Shown: one piece after another, positions 28,560 to 40,344 of the stretch | Layout: every line of letters begins with the position of its first letter | Position numbering within the stretch: the stretch's first letter is position 1 | DNA from: Allolobophora icterica | Taxonomy: Eukaryota; Annelida; Clitellata; Crassiclitellata; Lumbricidae | DNA length: 64,000 nucleotides | Reading direction: 5' to 3' | Assembly (NCBI GenBank): GCA_963556255.1 | Contig: OY744614.1 | Span: forward strand, 36,739,659 to 36,803,658 | The notes under the pieces: generated by a model | What the model was told of the DNA's origin: nothing | The model's database searches: none | Seen by the model: only the letters and a program-made list of their open reading frames with translations | Translations under genes and position numbers: made by a program

Positions 28560-29390
28560 CAGCCAAACTGATCACATAATAAAAAAACATATGTTACATG
28601 CTATTTTAACACAGAACACAGACCACAATACAATAAAAATACTGAAATTCTCAATATTTGTGAAATCAAGCTGCTTGAAATTTAATTGGTTTCAAAACTA
28701 AACAGTGACGCAAAATGACAACGGATCACCAGATTGCAGATCGATCTATAACAACAAACCAGAAATGATCGCACTCTGCCATTTTCCTACGGACCGACTG
28801 GAAACCCACAACCCCTTGGCAACAAAAACTAGGCTACTTCCGTAAGTTTCACAAATTTATACACCCTTGAACTTTAAAAATTCCTAAATTTCGGAAAATA
28901 CGGTTAAATTTCCTGGTAACAATTATAAAATCTTAACTGCTACGCCTCCATATAATATCTACTACATAATAGGTAAAGGTGTTATAACATTGTTACACCT
29001 ACTTCACAAATTAAGAAAAATGTTTCATACCTTAACGTGGATTATTATTGTTACAATTATTTTACAGACTTTACAACTAAAATAACAAAAACAATTCTCC
29101 ATCACATGTCCGCCTAATCTGTGTCTCTGCCTCCGAAGACGTCCACTTTCAAGAAAAAACCTCTAGCGCATTTATATATATAGTTTCGCCTTCGAACAGA
29201 ATGAACCGTCAAGCAACTAAACCTGTAACGCATAATTTAATGCAAGACTTCTAAATCAAGTTAGCAAGTCAACCGTGTAATTACCATGTAATTACAATTT
29301 AGCAAGTTACATGTAAGAACGGTAATGTTTCGTTTGATAAATAAGGCATCGGTAGGCCCTAAAATGAGTTTCATCGTACAAATGATGTCT
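28560..29390. other. 5' flank of the chloride exchanger; no coding sequence seen
   Basis: The promoter and any untranslated first exon should lie here (minus strand). No canonical TATA box placed sensibly against the start codon and no CpG island were obvious. Confidence 0.4.
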
Positions 29391-29394
29391 GGTC

Positions 29395-30285
29395 CAGTTA
29401 GCTACATCGGTAAGAGCGTTGGCTGCGCGTCTCATGCGACTCTGTGTCAGAGCGCATGCGGACCGCGGTTCGCTTCCCGAATGTGGCTTATTTCAGAGAT
29501 TTAAATCTCGGGCTAGCACAGTCCCAACACGGGGAGTCGGGGACCTTAGGCCTAAATGGCGTGGCACCCATTTAAACGGGCAAGCGGTGGTGAAGGATCT
29601 CACCCGATCAATTCATTGAAAAATGAGCAGGGTCGAGGCCATATACGGTCGCTATAGAAAATCGCGAACATTTACATTTATCAGTAGAGCCTATATGAAT
29701 GTAAATGCACGCGTTTTTCTTTAACGAATCGTATGGCTTCGACCCTATACATTTTTCAATTAACTGATCGGCTGAGATGAGCAGGGGCGTAACTTTAGTC
29801 TAAAAAGTGGGGGGTACCAATACTTTGGTCTAAAAAGTGGGGGTACCAATTTCTTCTCCACTTTCGCTTTTCGCATGGTGGCCATTTTGAACATATTCCC
29901 TGTCAGTATCCTCATTAATTTTGGCTCTCGGTTTACATGTGTATCTAAGTACTTTCGCACTTTGGCGGAAACTGCATTCTCTGGGAAGGCACAAAAACAA
30001 AAATATTGATTGACATTGTTTAAAAAGTGGGGGGTAGGCCTATATTACCCCCCAGTCCAAAAAGTGGGGGTACGGGTACCCCTCGTACCCCCCACAAATT
30101 ACGCCTATGGAGATGAGTGAGATATCATTCACCACCGCGCTGCCCGTTTGAATAGGCACCACGCCATTTAAGATTCCCGTGTACGGACCGTGCTATAGGC
30201 ACTGCATGTTAGCCCGGTCACCCCGGTGTTTAAATCTCTTAAACCAGCCACCTTCAGTTTGTAGGCCTACAGTGACGCCGACACC
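29395..30285. repeat. Foldback structure with a MITE in one arm
   Basis: The left arm (about 29482-29652) and the right arm (about 29722-30265) are inverted copies. They share AGAGATTTAAA, the GGCGTGG block, AACGGGCA-GCGGTGGTGAA, AATTGAAAAATG and GGGTCGA-GCCATA. The right arm is split by the MITE at 29782-30109. A tRNA-like head (A box near 29405, GGTTCGCTTCCCG near 29470) precedes the left arm, so two head-to-head SINEs are an alternative to a foldback transposon. Another single arm is at 51045-51700. Confidence 0.7.
29782..30109. mobile_element. hAT-like MITE, CAGGGGCGTAAC family
   Basis: The ends CAGGGGCGTAACTTTAGTC and ACAAATTACGCCTATG are imperfectly inverted. They are flanked by an exact 8-bp duplication GAGATGAG (29774-29781 and 30110-30117). 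The interior repeats AAAAAGTGGGGGTAC. Siblings lie at 34549-34746 and 61892-62086, with degraded copies near 1736-1810, 3005-3050 and 30430-30615. Confidence 0.9.
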
Positions 30286-30429
30286 CGGACGCAATAGACG
30301 CATTTGCGACTACTTGTTTTTAGCTAAACAGTAAATAATGAAATATTAATTTTATTAGTTTGTGTCCAGATTACTAGAGACTTGTACCCATATAGGCACA
30401 ATATCTTTCTTGTTTTACTTACAGTGCCC

Positions 30430-30615
30430 TTAATTTCGTCTAAAAATGGGGGCTACCAATTTCTTATATACACGAAGCAATGCGGGGACTGCGATCTCTG
30501 AGAATTAAGTCACAATAATAAAATATTGACTTGCATTGTTCAAAAAGTGGGGGTACGGTACCCCCCAGTCCAAAAAGTGAGGGTACGGGTACCCCTAGCT
30601 CGTACCCTCCACAAA
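30430..30615. mobile_element. Degraded copy of the CAGGGGCGTAAC-family MITE
   Basis: It has AATTTCGTCTAAAAATGGGGG on the left, AAAAAGTGGGGGTACGG inside and CCACAAATTAGACTCTG on the right. The ends are mutated and no flanking duplication is clear. Confidence 0.6.
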
Positions 30616-31289
30616 TTAGACTCTGACAATGCCCGTTTCCACGGTGTCAGCCAGGGCTGTAGTCGAGGGTATAATCGAGTATACAGCGTGTATACACTTA
30701 CCTCTAGACTCTAGAGACCGTATCCTCACCTCACAAAATATTTCTACTCGCCTCTAATAGGCTATGCTTCTGAAAACTAACCGGTAGCGTATACTCACCT
30801 CTAGTTTGTTTCGGAAAACTATAACCGGTAGTGTGTAGGCCTACTCGATTGCCTCTAATTTGACAACTACAGCCCTCAGGTGTCAGCCGAACGCAGCTCA
30901 GTTGCCTTAAACGTTTATAGAGCTACTTAATACGTTCTACCGTGGGTGCTGAACGTCTGAATGGTTTGGCATTGCTGCAAATTCATCCTTGTAAATCTGT
31001 TGACGCTGTGTTACAGAAATTTGATAACTGTGGCCACCGTCGCATTGCGCTAGCATTTCCGCGTGATCAGCAGATACAATGATTAATAGTGACCAAATCA
31101 TTCAAAGGGCATCATGAAAGTTTTACACATGACCGCATGATACTGGGTTGTCAGTTGTCGTTGATACTGAGTGGAAATGTTTAAGACAGTAAGACTAAGA
31201 GTTTTCGTCTATGCAGTTGTAGCCTGTAGGCCTATGTATGTTCATTTAAATGCTTCATTATCACATGAATGATTATGATAAGCGGCGGA

Positions 31290-32069
31290 GCTTTGCGCCC
31301 GGGAACGAGCTATGAAATTGGCGCCCCCTCCCTTTTTTTTATTTAGGCCTATTTCACAATTTCCAAATACATCGGATGGCAATTTAAATGTTAATGAAAA
31401 ACGAAATATGAAAAACACAGATAGTATAATTATGATGCCCCTTATTATGTTCAATGAGGCACCAGAATCATACCTGAGAAACTGGTTTATAGGTAATGAG
31501 AATAAGCCTATAACTGGATATTATTTGAGTGCCAAAATTAACTCTAATAAATTTATTTGGGATGAATTAGTTAAAACTGCATCAAATTAAGAGTAACATT
31601 ATTTTTTAAACCCTCATCTTGGAGCCCCTTCCTTTGGCGCCCGGGGCAGAGGCGTAGCTGGGGGGGGTGCAGGGGAGTACATGCATGAGTCCCCTGGCGC
31701 CAAAGGTACGGGGCGCCAAAATGAAGGTTCAAATTAATAATTTAAATTTTACTCTTAATTTTTTATGGAATTTTAACTAATTTATCCCAAATAAATTTAT
31801 AAGATTTAATTTTTGCGCCCAAAATATCCAGTTTTATCCTCATTATCTACAAACCAGTCGTCAGGTATGAGTTTAGAGCCCCATTGAGCACTAAGGGGCA
31901 CCATGTACTCATTACAAATGACGATGTAGCCTATTTGGAAAATGTGAAATACATAAAACGGGGAGGGGGTAAATTGCATAGTTCGTCCCCGGGCGTAAAA
32001 TATAGCTATATGCCGCTGGCCCGCGGGGATGCATGTCACCGGCCTTTGCACCCCATGACTACGCCTCTG
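31290..32069. mobile_element. Two related GGCGCC-rich TIR elements, side by side
   Basis: 31647-32069 starts CAGAGGCGTAGCTGGGG and ends GACTACGCCTCTG but has no matching 8-bp flanks. The left neighbour (31290-31646) shares its interior in inverted form (GCGCC blocks, ATTTTTTATGGAATTTTAAC-like and AATAAATTTAT sequence). This suggests one element rearranged by inversion or two copies joined. Confidence 0.55.
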
Positions 32070-32453
32070 ATGATCATGACCACTGATTGACCAACTGGCA
32101 ATGTTTAATGTCTTAGAATTTAATATGCTTGCGACTTTGCGTCCACGTTTTTGGCGTCTGGCGGCGCCACTGTAGGCCTAAGCTTAATATTGAATACTAC
32201 TGTAGGCCTAAAGCACAATACAACTCTAATAATGATTGATATTGCCCTTCATCCAAAGTTCAGAAGTGCACACAACCATACGAACCATAAAAAATAGATT
32301 TAATATAACATTGTCGTTGTTTATAACAACTAGGCTACATTGTTATTAGGCCTACTGTTGCCAATTTAAACCGTTTAGGCCTATTATACATTTTTGCGAA
32401 TAAGTATGCGAAAAATTATGCATTTTAAAGGACTGTTTCACGGACCTGTGATC

Positions 32454-32889
32454 CATGGGCGGCGATCTAGGGGGGATCGAAGGGGACATGACCCCCCACC
32501 ATACATTTGTCTCCCCCAAATTTTGAAGAAAGACTGAAAAAGGGCAACAAATGTAATTTCGTGTCAGGGTTTTCACAGCCTTTTTTGACCAGACGAGGTA
32601 AAAACGAAATGTTTAAGGAGAAGTGTCCCCCCCAAAATTGTGAGAAAGTAAGAAGAAATCCGTGGGGATGACGTTCTAAAAAAAGGTTACGAGATTGGTG
32701 CGAGACCCCTCAAAAAGTCGGCGAATGACTAAAAAAGGTCATCAACTTTTTGGAGATGAATTCGTAGAAAAGTCAGGAATTTTTTAAAGGAAAAAAATAT
32801 TTTTTTGGGACAAGATTTTTCCTTTAAAAAAGTCATCGACTTTGTCCCCCCCCCACCTCTGAGACAAGATCGCCGGCTCGCCACCACTG
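32454..32889. mobile_element. hAT-like MITE related to 2219-2642
   Basis: The left end is CATGGGCGGCGATCT and the right end AGATCGCCGGCTCGCCACCACTG, slightly expanded. Flanks are CTGTGATC and CTGTGGTC (one mismatch). The interior carries the ACTAAAAAAGGTCATCAACT module. Confidence 0.75.
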
Positions 32890-32899
32890 CTGTGGTCAG

Positions 32900-33826
32900 T
32901 AGTAGTTTCAGTTTAACGACGCTGTCTCATAACAAAGATGATTAGCGTCGCCCTCCTCCTTTATCCAGGCTTGGGACTGGCACTGTCAGAGTACGAACAG
33001 TGGCGGAGTTGGACCTGTGATCAGAGCACCACCACTCTAGGAACCGCTGTTCTAGACACAATGACAGTTATTTGCAGGCTTCAGTGTCGCCGTTAAGTTC
33101 CCTAGATGGCAGGCCCTCAGTTAACGATCTCCTTACCATAGTTGCTACATTACCTGTAACAATGAAAACTTCAGAGCGTACATTTTTAGCAATGAACATT
33201 CTTAAAAATTATTTACGCTCAAGATTGACCGATTACAATATGCAGAGATTAGCTATGGCTTACATTCACAATACACGGATCCTGTTTCAACAACTAAAGA
33301 CAAATTTCAATATATTCCATATTAGTCACCAGGTGTCGCATATCCTTGCGTTTCAACTTTTGTTAATCAACCTGATGCTACGCGGTTATTATCGTAATTA
33401 AAAATATCAGACTTTAACTATAGTGTCAAATACTTCAACAAAATTCTGAAATAACTATTTTCAGCTTAAACGAAACATTTCTTTGTAAGTTTTAAATTCT
33501 ATTAGAATGTTGCTGCTTTTTCTTTATAACACCTTTTAAAACGTGATCCATACTATTTAAGAGACCCGGACCGGAATGGATAATTAACTCTGGTTTCTCT
33601 TCAATCCACGAATAAATCTTTCGCCTTTTACTAAAGATTTCCGTGGAGAGGAACATTACAATGAGTCTATAGACTAATTTATCTCAGCCCTGCCTAACGG
33701 TGGGGTGAAATAGAAATAAACAGCAAGTTATTGAATTAGGGAAGAACAGCTTTTGAAAATCTCTACACTGGGAAAATTTTTAAGTGCTGAAAATTCTATG
33801 GAGACAAACGGCGCAGTGGATTCTAT
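32900..33826. other. No gene seen
   Basis: A 109-codon open frame at 33072-33401 has no recognisable family and no splice or context support. A short block at 33670-33700 (TAATTTATCTCAG) recurs at 36308, marking the other side of the transposon cluster. Confidence 0.4.
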
Positions 33827-34548
33827 AAACTAAGGGGCCATCCATATATTACGTACGCAATGAGGGACGAGGGTTGATCGGATATTGTCGATTTGCGTAC
33901 GGGTGCGTATGGCGGGGGGTCTCGACCAGGCCCGGCCCTCTGGAAAGGCGAACGAGGCAGCCGCCTTGGGCCCCGTGCTTTCAGGGGCCCCGCGCTGCTG
34001 GCTATAATTATTTTGCTGTGATGAGATTGAACGCTGACAACGCTTACGTCGCTTAGCAACAAAAGGCCTACTTGCAGTCATTTTGCCGTGTGAATGTGAT
34101 AGAGTGATTTAGAAAAAAGCGAGAGAAAAGCTTTTCGAAGCTAAACCCTATCAAAACCTATACACGCGATCAACGATGCTTCAAAAACGGCTCACTAAGT
34201 TAGCTATTATGTCAATTGAGAATGATGTTGCTAACGATGTGGACCACAGTAAAATCATGGCAGGTTTTGCATCCATCAAAGCTCGCAAGATTTGCTTGTA
34301 AATAAAAATAGTTTAGAATATAGAACTCTATAATGACTGACTAACAAACTTTCAATTATAGAAGGATGCTAAAAATAGTTTAATAATTATAAACATCCTT
34401 TTTCAGTTGTCAGATATTCAAATAATTAAATAAAACATAATATTGCGTTCATAGCAAAATGCTAGTAGGCCTATTAAGAGCCTGATTTGCATTTTGTGTT
34501 CAATAGCCCATTTAATTCTGATTTTGCATTGTTTCAAAGAGATTATTG

Positions 34549-34746
34549 CAGTGGCGTAACTTTGGTCTAAAAAGTGGGGGGTACCAGTTTCTTACATACA
34601 CGAAGCAAGGCTGAGACTGCTATCTCTGGGAAGGCACAGTAATAAAATATTGATTGGAATTGTTCAAACAGTGGGGGGTACGGTACCCCAGTCCAAAAAG
34701 TGGGGGGTACGGGTACCCCTCGTACCCCCCACAAATTACGCCTATG
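34549..34746. mobile_element. hAT-like MITE, CAGGGGCGTAAC family, third level
   Basis: CAGTGGCGTAACTTTGGTC and ACAAATTACGCCTATG ends, with exact 8-bp duplication GATTATTG (34541-34548 and 34747-34754). Confidence 0.92.
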
Positions 34747-34760
34747 GATTATTGTATTGC

Positions 34761-35143
34761 CAGTGGCGACGCCAGACATTTTTTGTAAACAGGGCATAGA
34801 CATGGCATTCGTACAAGTAACCAGTGCAGAGAGCGATTTATGGAGAGCGCGGTATCGCGAGCTCAAATGGTGACCATATACGATCGCGCTACCGCGCTTT
34901 GCCGCCATAAATGGCCCCATCACTATTATATATAGTTGGCCCCCCGGAAGCTGAACGCTTTTTGACATTTGTAAAGCAAATTTTAACATTTCAGTGAATT
35001 AAGTGAATATATATCTCAGGATATAACAAATATGCCCGAACAAACTCTGCACAGGGCAAAAATTCTGGCAGGGCATCGACCAGGGCAAAGGCTTTTTTCC
35101 CAGGGCATTTGCCCTGGCGCGCCCTGGTGTAACGCCACCTCTG
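34761..35143. mobile_element. MITE adjoining the previous one, 8-bp TSD
   Basis: Ends CAGTGGCGACGCCAGAC and GGTGTAACGCCACCTCTG, with exact 8-bp duplication TGTATTGC (34753-34760 and 35144-35151). Its left duplication overlaps the right duplication of 34549-34746 by two bases, so the two inserted within a few bases of each other. Confidence 0.9.
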
Positions 35144-35630
35144 TGTATTGCCAATACCGTATTGGCAGGGAATCAACTCCGCTATGCCATTTGTTTTGCT
35201 TGGGACCCCGCTCATCGCTTGCTGCCTTGGGCCCCGCGCACCATAGGGCCGGGCTTGGTCTCGACACAATGTGTACGTACGCAAAACCAAAGCACTGACT
35301 ATATTCCTGCTTTATCAATTTCATGTAGTATTAAAACTTTTTGAAATGTAAGTGTTAGTGGGTTGTTAGTATTTTATTTCTTCATAACAGTTAACAAATT
35401 TTAGCTAGCAAATATGATGTTTAACAAAAATATTTATTAGCCTACGGTAAAATAAATGTCTTATAGATGACTTTAGCTAATTAACTTTTGTAAAGGGATG
35501 GGTAATGGTATACTATAGAGAAGCTTAGTTGTACGTAGGCAGGGAGTCCACAAAATGTACGAGGTGAAACAGGGAGGAGGGGGTATGAAAATACGATTTT
35601 TTGCGTACGTAATATATTGATGGCCCCTAA

Positions 35631-36304
35631 CAGTGCCGGCCTTAGGATATTTCGGGCCCCGTGCAGAGTATACTGTACGGGCCTCCATGACACAACTCAA
35701 ACTGTTTTTCACTGCTAATCATTTTATTTTAGTAGACTGTTAACAAGAACAAGAAGTCAGATTTAACGAGAATTCTGGGGTATAGAGGAAGTTGACTTTT
35801 ATTTTATTGACAAAAGAGAAGATTTGATCGAAACCATAATATTATTATTATAAGGGTGTCTTGTTCATGTTAATTTTATCATATTTTTATGTGACATTTT
35901 CGAGCCCTCCTAATTTGCGGGCCCCGTGCGACCGCACGGTTCGCACGCCCCTAAGGCAGGTATCCCGAGATATTCTATCCCCCCTAAAGCGTATCCCCCG
36001 GATGGAATAAACCGGTTTAGAGTATCCGGTGGGATGAACCATTCTATCCCCCCCCCTCGTCATACGCATCACGATAGCCTCGACGAAATGCCAGTCAAAA
36101 TCACCAAAAACAAAGTAAATTGATTTCAGGTCGACGTACAAACTAAAGATACGCAATTCAAAAATTTTATGTGTGCAATAAATCCAAACAGTACGACTGA
36201 ATACACTTAGAAACCGTCAAAAATGCAAACTAAACCGAATACTCCATTTCGCTAAGGGGGATACGCATGTATGGGGGATACTCTATTTCGTGACACCGGC
36301 ACTG
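35631..36304. mobile_element. TIR element CAGTGCCGGCCTTAG, 7-bp TSD
   Basis: The left end is CAGTGCCGGCCTTAGGATAT and the right end is CACCGGCACTG, with CCCCTAA on both sides (35624-35630 and 36305-36311). That duplication is the end of the outer element at 33831-35630. From about 35957 a further insert rich in TATCCCCC and GGGGGATA inverted blocks occupies the right third. A sibling is at 43201-44353. Confidence 0.8.
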
Positions 36305-36311
36305 CCCCTAA

Positions 36312-36973
36312 TTTATCTCAGTCCCGCCTAATGGTGAATTAAATGTAATTAACGATAAAACCGAGTTTAATTGTGGGCATCCAGTTGATAATAGGGCCTA
36401 TAGGGTATAAACGACAAGATTCTTCTAACGTATACAGTTCGTGCTCAGCTAGTTGCGAGCTCTATCACCAACCTCTTCACTGCAATCATTTACCTGTAGG
36501 TTAAAGGACGTAATGAAGTTGTGATCTCCAGGTAAATTAAGGTAAGTTAAAGATTATACGAATTAATGTCTTTGTATACAATTTGTCATTTCAGCCAGTG
36601 CCCTGGATAGCAGGACTTGTCCCTTTGAGGTCACCCTTTACGATACTCAACCTGGTAACCTTATTGACTGCAATGCATGCTTGCAACTTATTGGATTGTT
36701 GTGTTATAATAACCGGATTGAACTGCACTGAATTATACGTGCTCTATTTTCAGACGCTTCTAGCGGCCAAAATTTCCTCGCCTATAGGGCCTATCAAATA
36801 ATGCGCAATTATAATCAATATGCAGGACTAGTATATAGGCTAATTTATATTATAGACTCATTGACTTCAAGTGTCCCAGATTTCGTGTCTAGGGCAAAGA
36901 TTAGGCGTATACGCACAGCGCCAAGGTGTCATTGCTTGCGAATAAACCTGTTGAGAGTAAATTCTGGTAAAAG
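36312..36973 (+). promoter_or_regulatory. 5' flank of the dehydrogenase gene
   Basis: No coding sequence recognised. The promoter and perhaps an untranslated exon should lie here. TATAGGCTAATTTATATTAT near 36830 is AT-rich, but I cannot call it a TATA box with any confidence. Confidence 0.3.
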
Positions 36974-37927
36974 ATGGCTGAGTGGATTTTTGCGTTTTTA
37001 GCTTTGATGTACGTTCTGTATTGCCTACGAATGAGATTAGTAAAAGGAGTTTGTTCGAGCAAAACCGATTTGTCTGGCAAAACGGTAATCATAACTGGAT
37101 GTGATAAAGGAATCGGTTATTTCACCGCACTTGACCTCGCTCGAAGAAATGCGCGTGTCATCATGGCATGTCGAAATTTAGAGACGGCCAATTCGGCAGC
37201 GACTTTAATACGAAAAGAAACGGGCAATGACAACATCAACGTACTCAAACTTGACCTGAGTTCATTGGCTTCGGTAAGGAGTTTTGCTAAAGATGTTCTC
37301 GCAAAGGAGTCGAGACTCGATATTCTTATCAACAACGCTGGCACGCCGGGAAGTTCACAACTCCAGAGAACTGAAGAAGGACTGGAAGTCACATTCGTGA
37401 CGAACTACCTGGGGCATTTTCTTCTTACAATGCTACTTCTTGATATGCTAAAGAAGTCAGCCCCAAGTCGAATTGTCAACGTTTCATCAGTTGCACACAA
37501 ATGGGCTTGGCCACTTGATTTGGAAAACCTTAATTCAGAGAAGCGCTATATTGCAATACAGTTGTATTCAGACACAAAACTAGAGCAAATTCTGTTTACA
37601 AGATACCTTGCCAAGAGACTGGAGGCAACTGGAGTGACTGTGAATGCCCTGCATCCAGGTTCAGTTCAGACAGACATTTTCCAAAAACTTCCTCTGCTAC
37701 CTCGCATCTTTATGAGTACTATATCAAAGTTATTTTTTAGATCTGCAGAGGAAGGAGCCCAGACGAGTATTCATGTTGCAGTATCGAGTGAAGTTGAAGG
37801 CATGACTGGACAGTACTTTTCCGATTGCCACCTGGAAAAGCCAGGTCGACTTGCCACGAATGATGAAGCTGCACAAAAACTGTTCGAATTAAGTCTCAAA
37901 TATTGCCAAATATCAGACACTTTGTGA
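36974..37927 (+). CDS. Short-chain dehydrogenase, retinol dehydrogenase 11-14-like (intronless)
   Basis: A complete 317-residue open frame, the usual length for the membrane-bound RDH11-14 group of NADP(H)-dependent oxidoreductases. That group interconverts retinol/retinal or other lipid aldehydes at the endoplasmic reticulum. Residues 1-20 form a hydrophobic anchor. Landmarks are the cofactor loop TGCDKGIG (41-48, where TGANTGIG is commoner), LDLSSLASVRSF (93-104), NNAG (120-123), NYLGHFLLT (144-152), NVSSVAH (169-175), the catalytic Tyr198 and Lys202 in YSDTKLEQILFTR, and HPGSVQTDI. Ser171 or Ser172 supplies the active-site serine. The frame has no intron, whereas vertebrate relatives are split, so an old retrocopy or intron loss is possible; the frame is intact. 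The substrate cannot be read from sequence. The start ATG directly precedes the anchor. Confidence 0.93.
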   Translation: MAEWIFAFLALMYVLYCLRMRLVKGVCSSKTDLSGKTVIITGCDKGIGYFTALDLARRNARVIMACRNLETANSAATLIRKETGNDNINVLKLDLSSLASVRSFAKDVLAKESRLDILINNAGTPGSSQLQRTEEGLEVTFVTNYLGHFLLTMLLLDMLKKSAPSRIVNVSSVAHKWAWPLDLENLNSEKRYIAIQLYSDTKLEQILFTRYLAKRLEATGVTVNALHPGSVQTDIFQKLPLLPRIFMSTISKLFFRSAEEGAQTSIHVAVSSEVEGMTGQYFSDCHLEKPGRLATNDEAAQKLFELSLKYCQISDTL

Positions 37928-38198
37928 AGCTTTGGATAATTTGGTCCTAATTTCATAAATGCTGATGGTTTGTTCTGCTTTGGTTATTAGGTTCCGTTAG
38001 GATTTTTCCCTTTTTATTTTGCGTCTTTTTCTATTTTTAGCGCTTCGATCCTTTTCTTCTACAGGAAATCCTAGAGCATAGTTATAATTCGATTAGGCCT
38101 ATAAGTTAATTTTTAATGTTACAATACCCGGTAATGATTTGACATTTTCTGTTACATATGATCAGTGTAATAATTATCAACTGTATACAGAGTTAGAC

Positions 38199-38302
<104 letters not shown>

Positions 38303-38454
38303 GCGCATTGTTTTTGTAAAACGTGGGCGTTTGCCTCGCGCTAATAAAGATCACAGTAGGCCTACCATCTTAATTATAATGTTGCATAGCAGTTCCGTTC
38401 AGCCAATGTCAGATCCGACATCCCTTGCGAGGGACTCTCGTGCTTCTTTCTGCA

Positions 38455-38692
38455 CAGGCTCATCCACCGGCCGTTCCTCCCCGCCTCATCCACCGGCCGT
38501 TCCTCCCCGCCTCATCCACCGGCCGTTCCTCCCCGCCTCATCCACCGGCCGTTCCTCCCCGCCTCATCCACCGGCCGTTCCTCCCCGCCTCATCCACCGG
38601 CCGTTCCTCCCCGCCTCATCCACCGGCCGTTCCTCCCCGCCTCATCCACCGGCCGTTCCTCCCCGCCTCATCCACCGGCCGTTCCTCCCCGC
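38455..38692. repeat. GC-rich 26-bp minisatellite, about 9 copies
   Basis: The unit, built on CCACCGGCCGTTCCTCCCCG plus CCTCAT, repeats nearly without change. Both flanks are AT-richer. Three units (78 bp) give a 26-residue Pro/Ser/His-rich frame, which I treat as an artefact. Confidence 0.96.
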
Positions 38693-39083
38693 TATCTAAT
38701 ATCAACTCCTGTCATAACTTACATCTGTTTCTCATCACCTCAGCCACCGTGCGATGTATCTATGGTAGCAGTCGATTAACATAGTCGTCTTGGTCTCACC
38801 CGCAGGTGTAACTGATACTCGACGTACACGTGATGGGGTTAATGAGTTTCTGCATTCAAAACCGTCTTCGGCAGATGGGGTTTGAATCATGTTTACGGCC
38901 CCAATAGTCGTCAGGCGTTAAGTCTTCTGACATGCTTATTATGTAGTCTTTGAAGGCGTTGAAACTGCTATTCCGAAGAGCAATTTTAAAGTAGGCCCTC
39001 CTGCTTACGAGGTCCAATACGACAGGGTGTATAGGCCTAGGCCGCGAGTGATAAGATTATATTTTTGTATGCAGAAAAGCGAC

Positions 39084-39360
<277 letters not shown>

Positions 39361-39638
39361 CACAAAAACCTTTGACACAGTATTATTATAGGCTAATATA
39401 TTGAGCTGATTTTACTGTGATGCATATATTTAACTCCACGGCACCGCTGTCCGTACTCTGGCAGACTAATGCAGTGCCAGTCCCAAGTTTAGGGAATGAA
39501 GGAGGATGACGCTAATATAGCCTATCTTTGTTATGACACAGTGTCGTTAAAGAGCAACTAACCAACTGTGATGCATTATATCAGAGTAACATGCCTAAAG
39601 TAGTAGGGAGTGTATTCTTACAGCGTGAGGATCGTCCC

Positions 39639-39748
39639 TTTAAGATGCGTCCGCAAAAAGGGGAGGGAGGGATCGTGCACCCGGATATGGACAAGTGCGG
39701 ACAATTGGAGGGGTAAAAAATGCCCAATGCGGACGTCCGCATCTTAAT
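39639..39748. repeat. Small inverted repeat around GATGCGTCCGC
   Basis: TTTAAGATGCGTCCGC (39639-39654) is mirrored by GCGGACGTCCGCATCTTAA (39729-39747). It may be a short MITE or half of a longer one; no flanking duplication was found. Confidence 0.5.
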
Positions 39749-40344
39749 TTCGTACATAGTTATTTCAGTAGGCCTACAGTACAGTCTGTTCGCAGCACCA
39801 ACTTTCGTGATCAGACAGTCTGCAGTGCATTGGATTTAGGCCTACCTTAGAGTCTTTGCTAGACGCAACAGTAGCAATGCACCCCACACCGCATCACGGA
39901 TAGCCCTGCGAAATTGACAGCTAGCTTAATCTATACCTTAGTTCTCCGCTGGTGTCCGGATCACCGCAAAGGGGAGGGGTAATGTCAAATCCGGATAACG
40001 AAGGGAGGGGTGCATATGAGGTCGTTTCTTGCTCACGTCCTTAATGGACATTAGGGCATAGCAAGAAATATGTTATGGCTTAAAATGAACTTTGGCACAA
40101 CCAGAAAGGTTGCTCCAGTCCTAAAACATAGGTGTGGAAGAAAGATTGCATCAAATTTATTGCATCTAACTTTGCCGCCGAGCAATTGAAGTTTCCTCTA
40201 CTTTCGCAGGTGAAAACCATGGCAAATACCTTATTGAAAAAGGCGTTAAAATAGTGCCCCCTTTTTGGGTTGTTTCTATTGTGCACGAAAGTCAACAATG
40301 TTGAGTTTGGTTGATGAATTTTGTGAGCTTGGTTGGTGAGTTTG

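Larger units (their letters stand above)
33927..35257. mobile_element. Second-level TIR element, 8-bp TSD
   Basis: CAGGCCCGGCCCTCTG on the left and the complement of CAAGCCCGGCCCTATG on the right are flanked by an exact 8-bp duplication GTCTCGAC (33919-33926 and 35258-35265). It is inserted in the outer element and hosts two smaller MITEs. No transposase was recognised. Confidence 0.85.
33831..35630. mobile_element. Outer TIR element carrying nested transposons
   Basis: The left end AGGGGCCATCCATATATTAC and the right end TATATTGATGGCCCCT are inverted, followed inward by GTACGCAA/TTGCGTAC. The interior is mostly the element at 33927-35257. The target duplication is unclear because a second element sits right at the outer right end. 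No transposase was recognised. Confidence 0.75.

Noticed and set aside
33072..33401. 109-codon frame as a gene
   Set aside because: No recognisable domain and no splice or repeat support; the length is unremarkable for AT-rich sequence.
36583..36801. Small coding frame upstream of the dehydrogenase
   Set aside because: No family similarity, and no splice donor was found that joins it in frame to the dehydrogenase.
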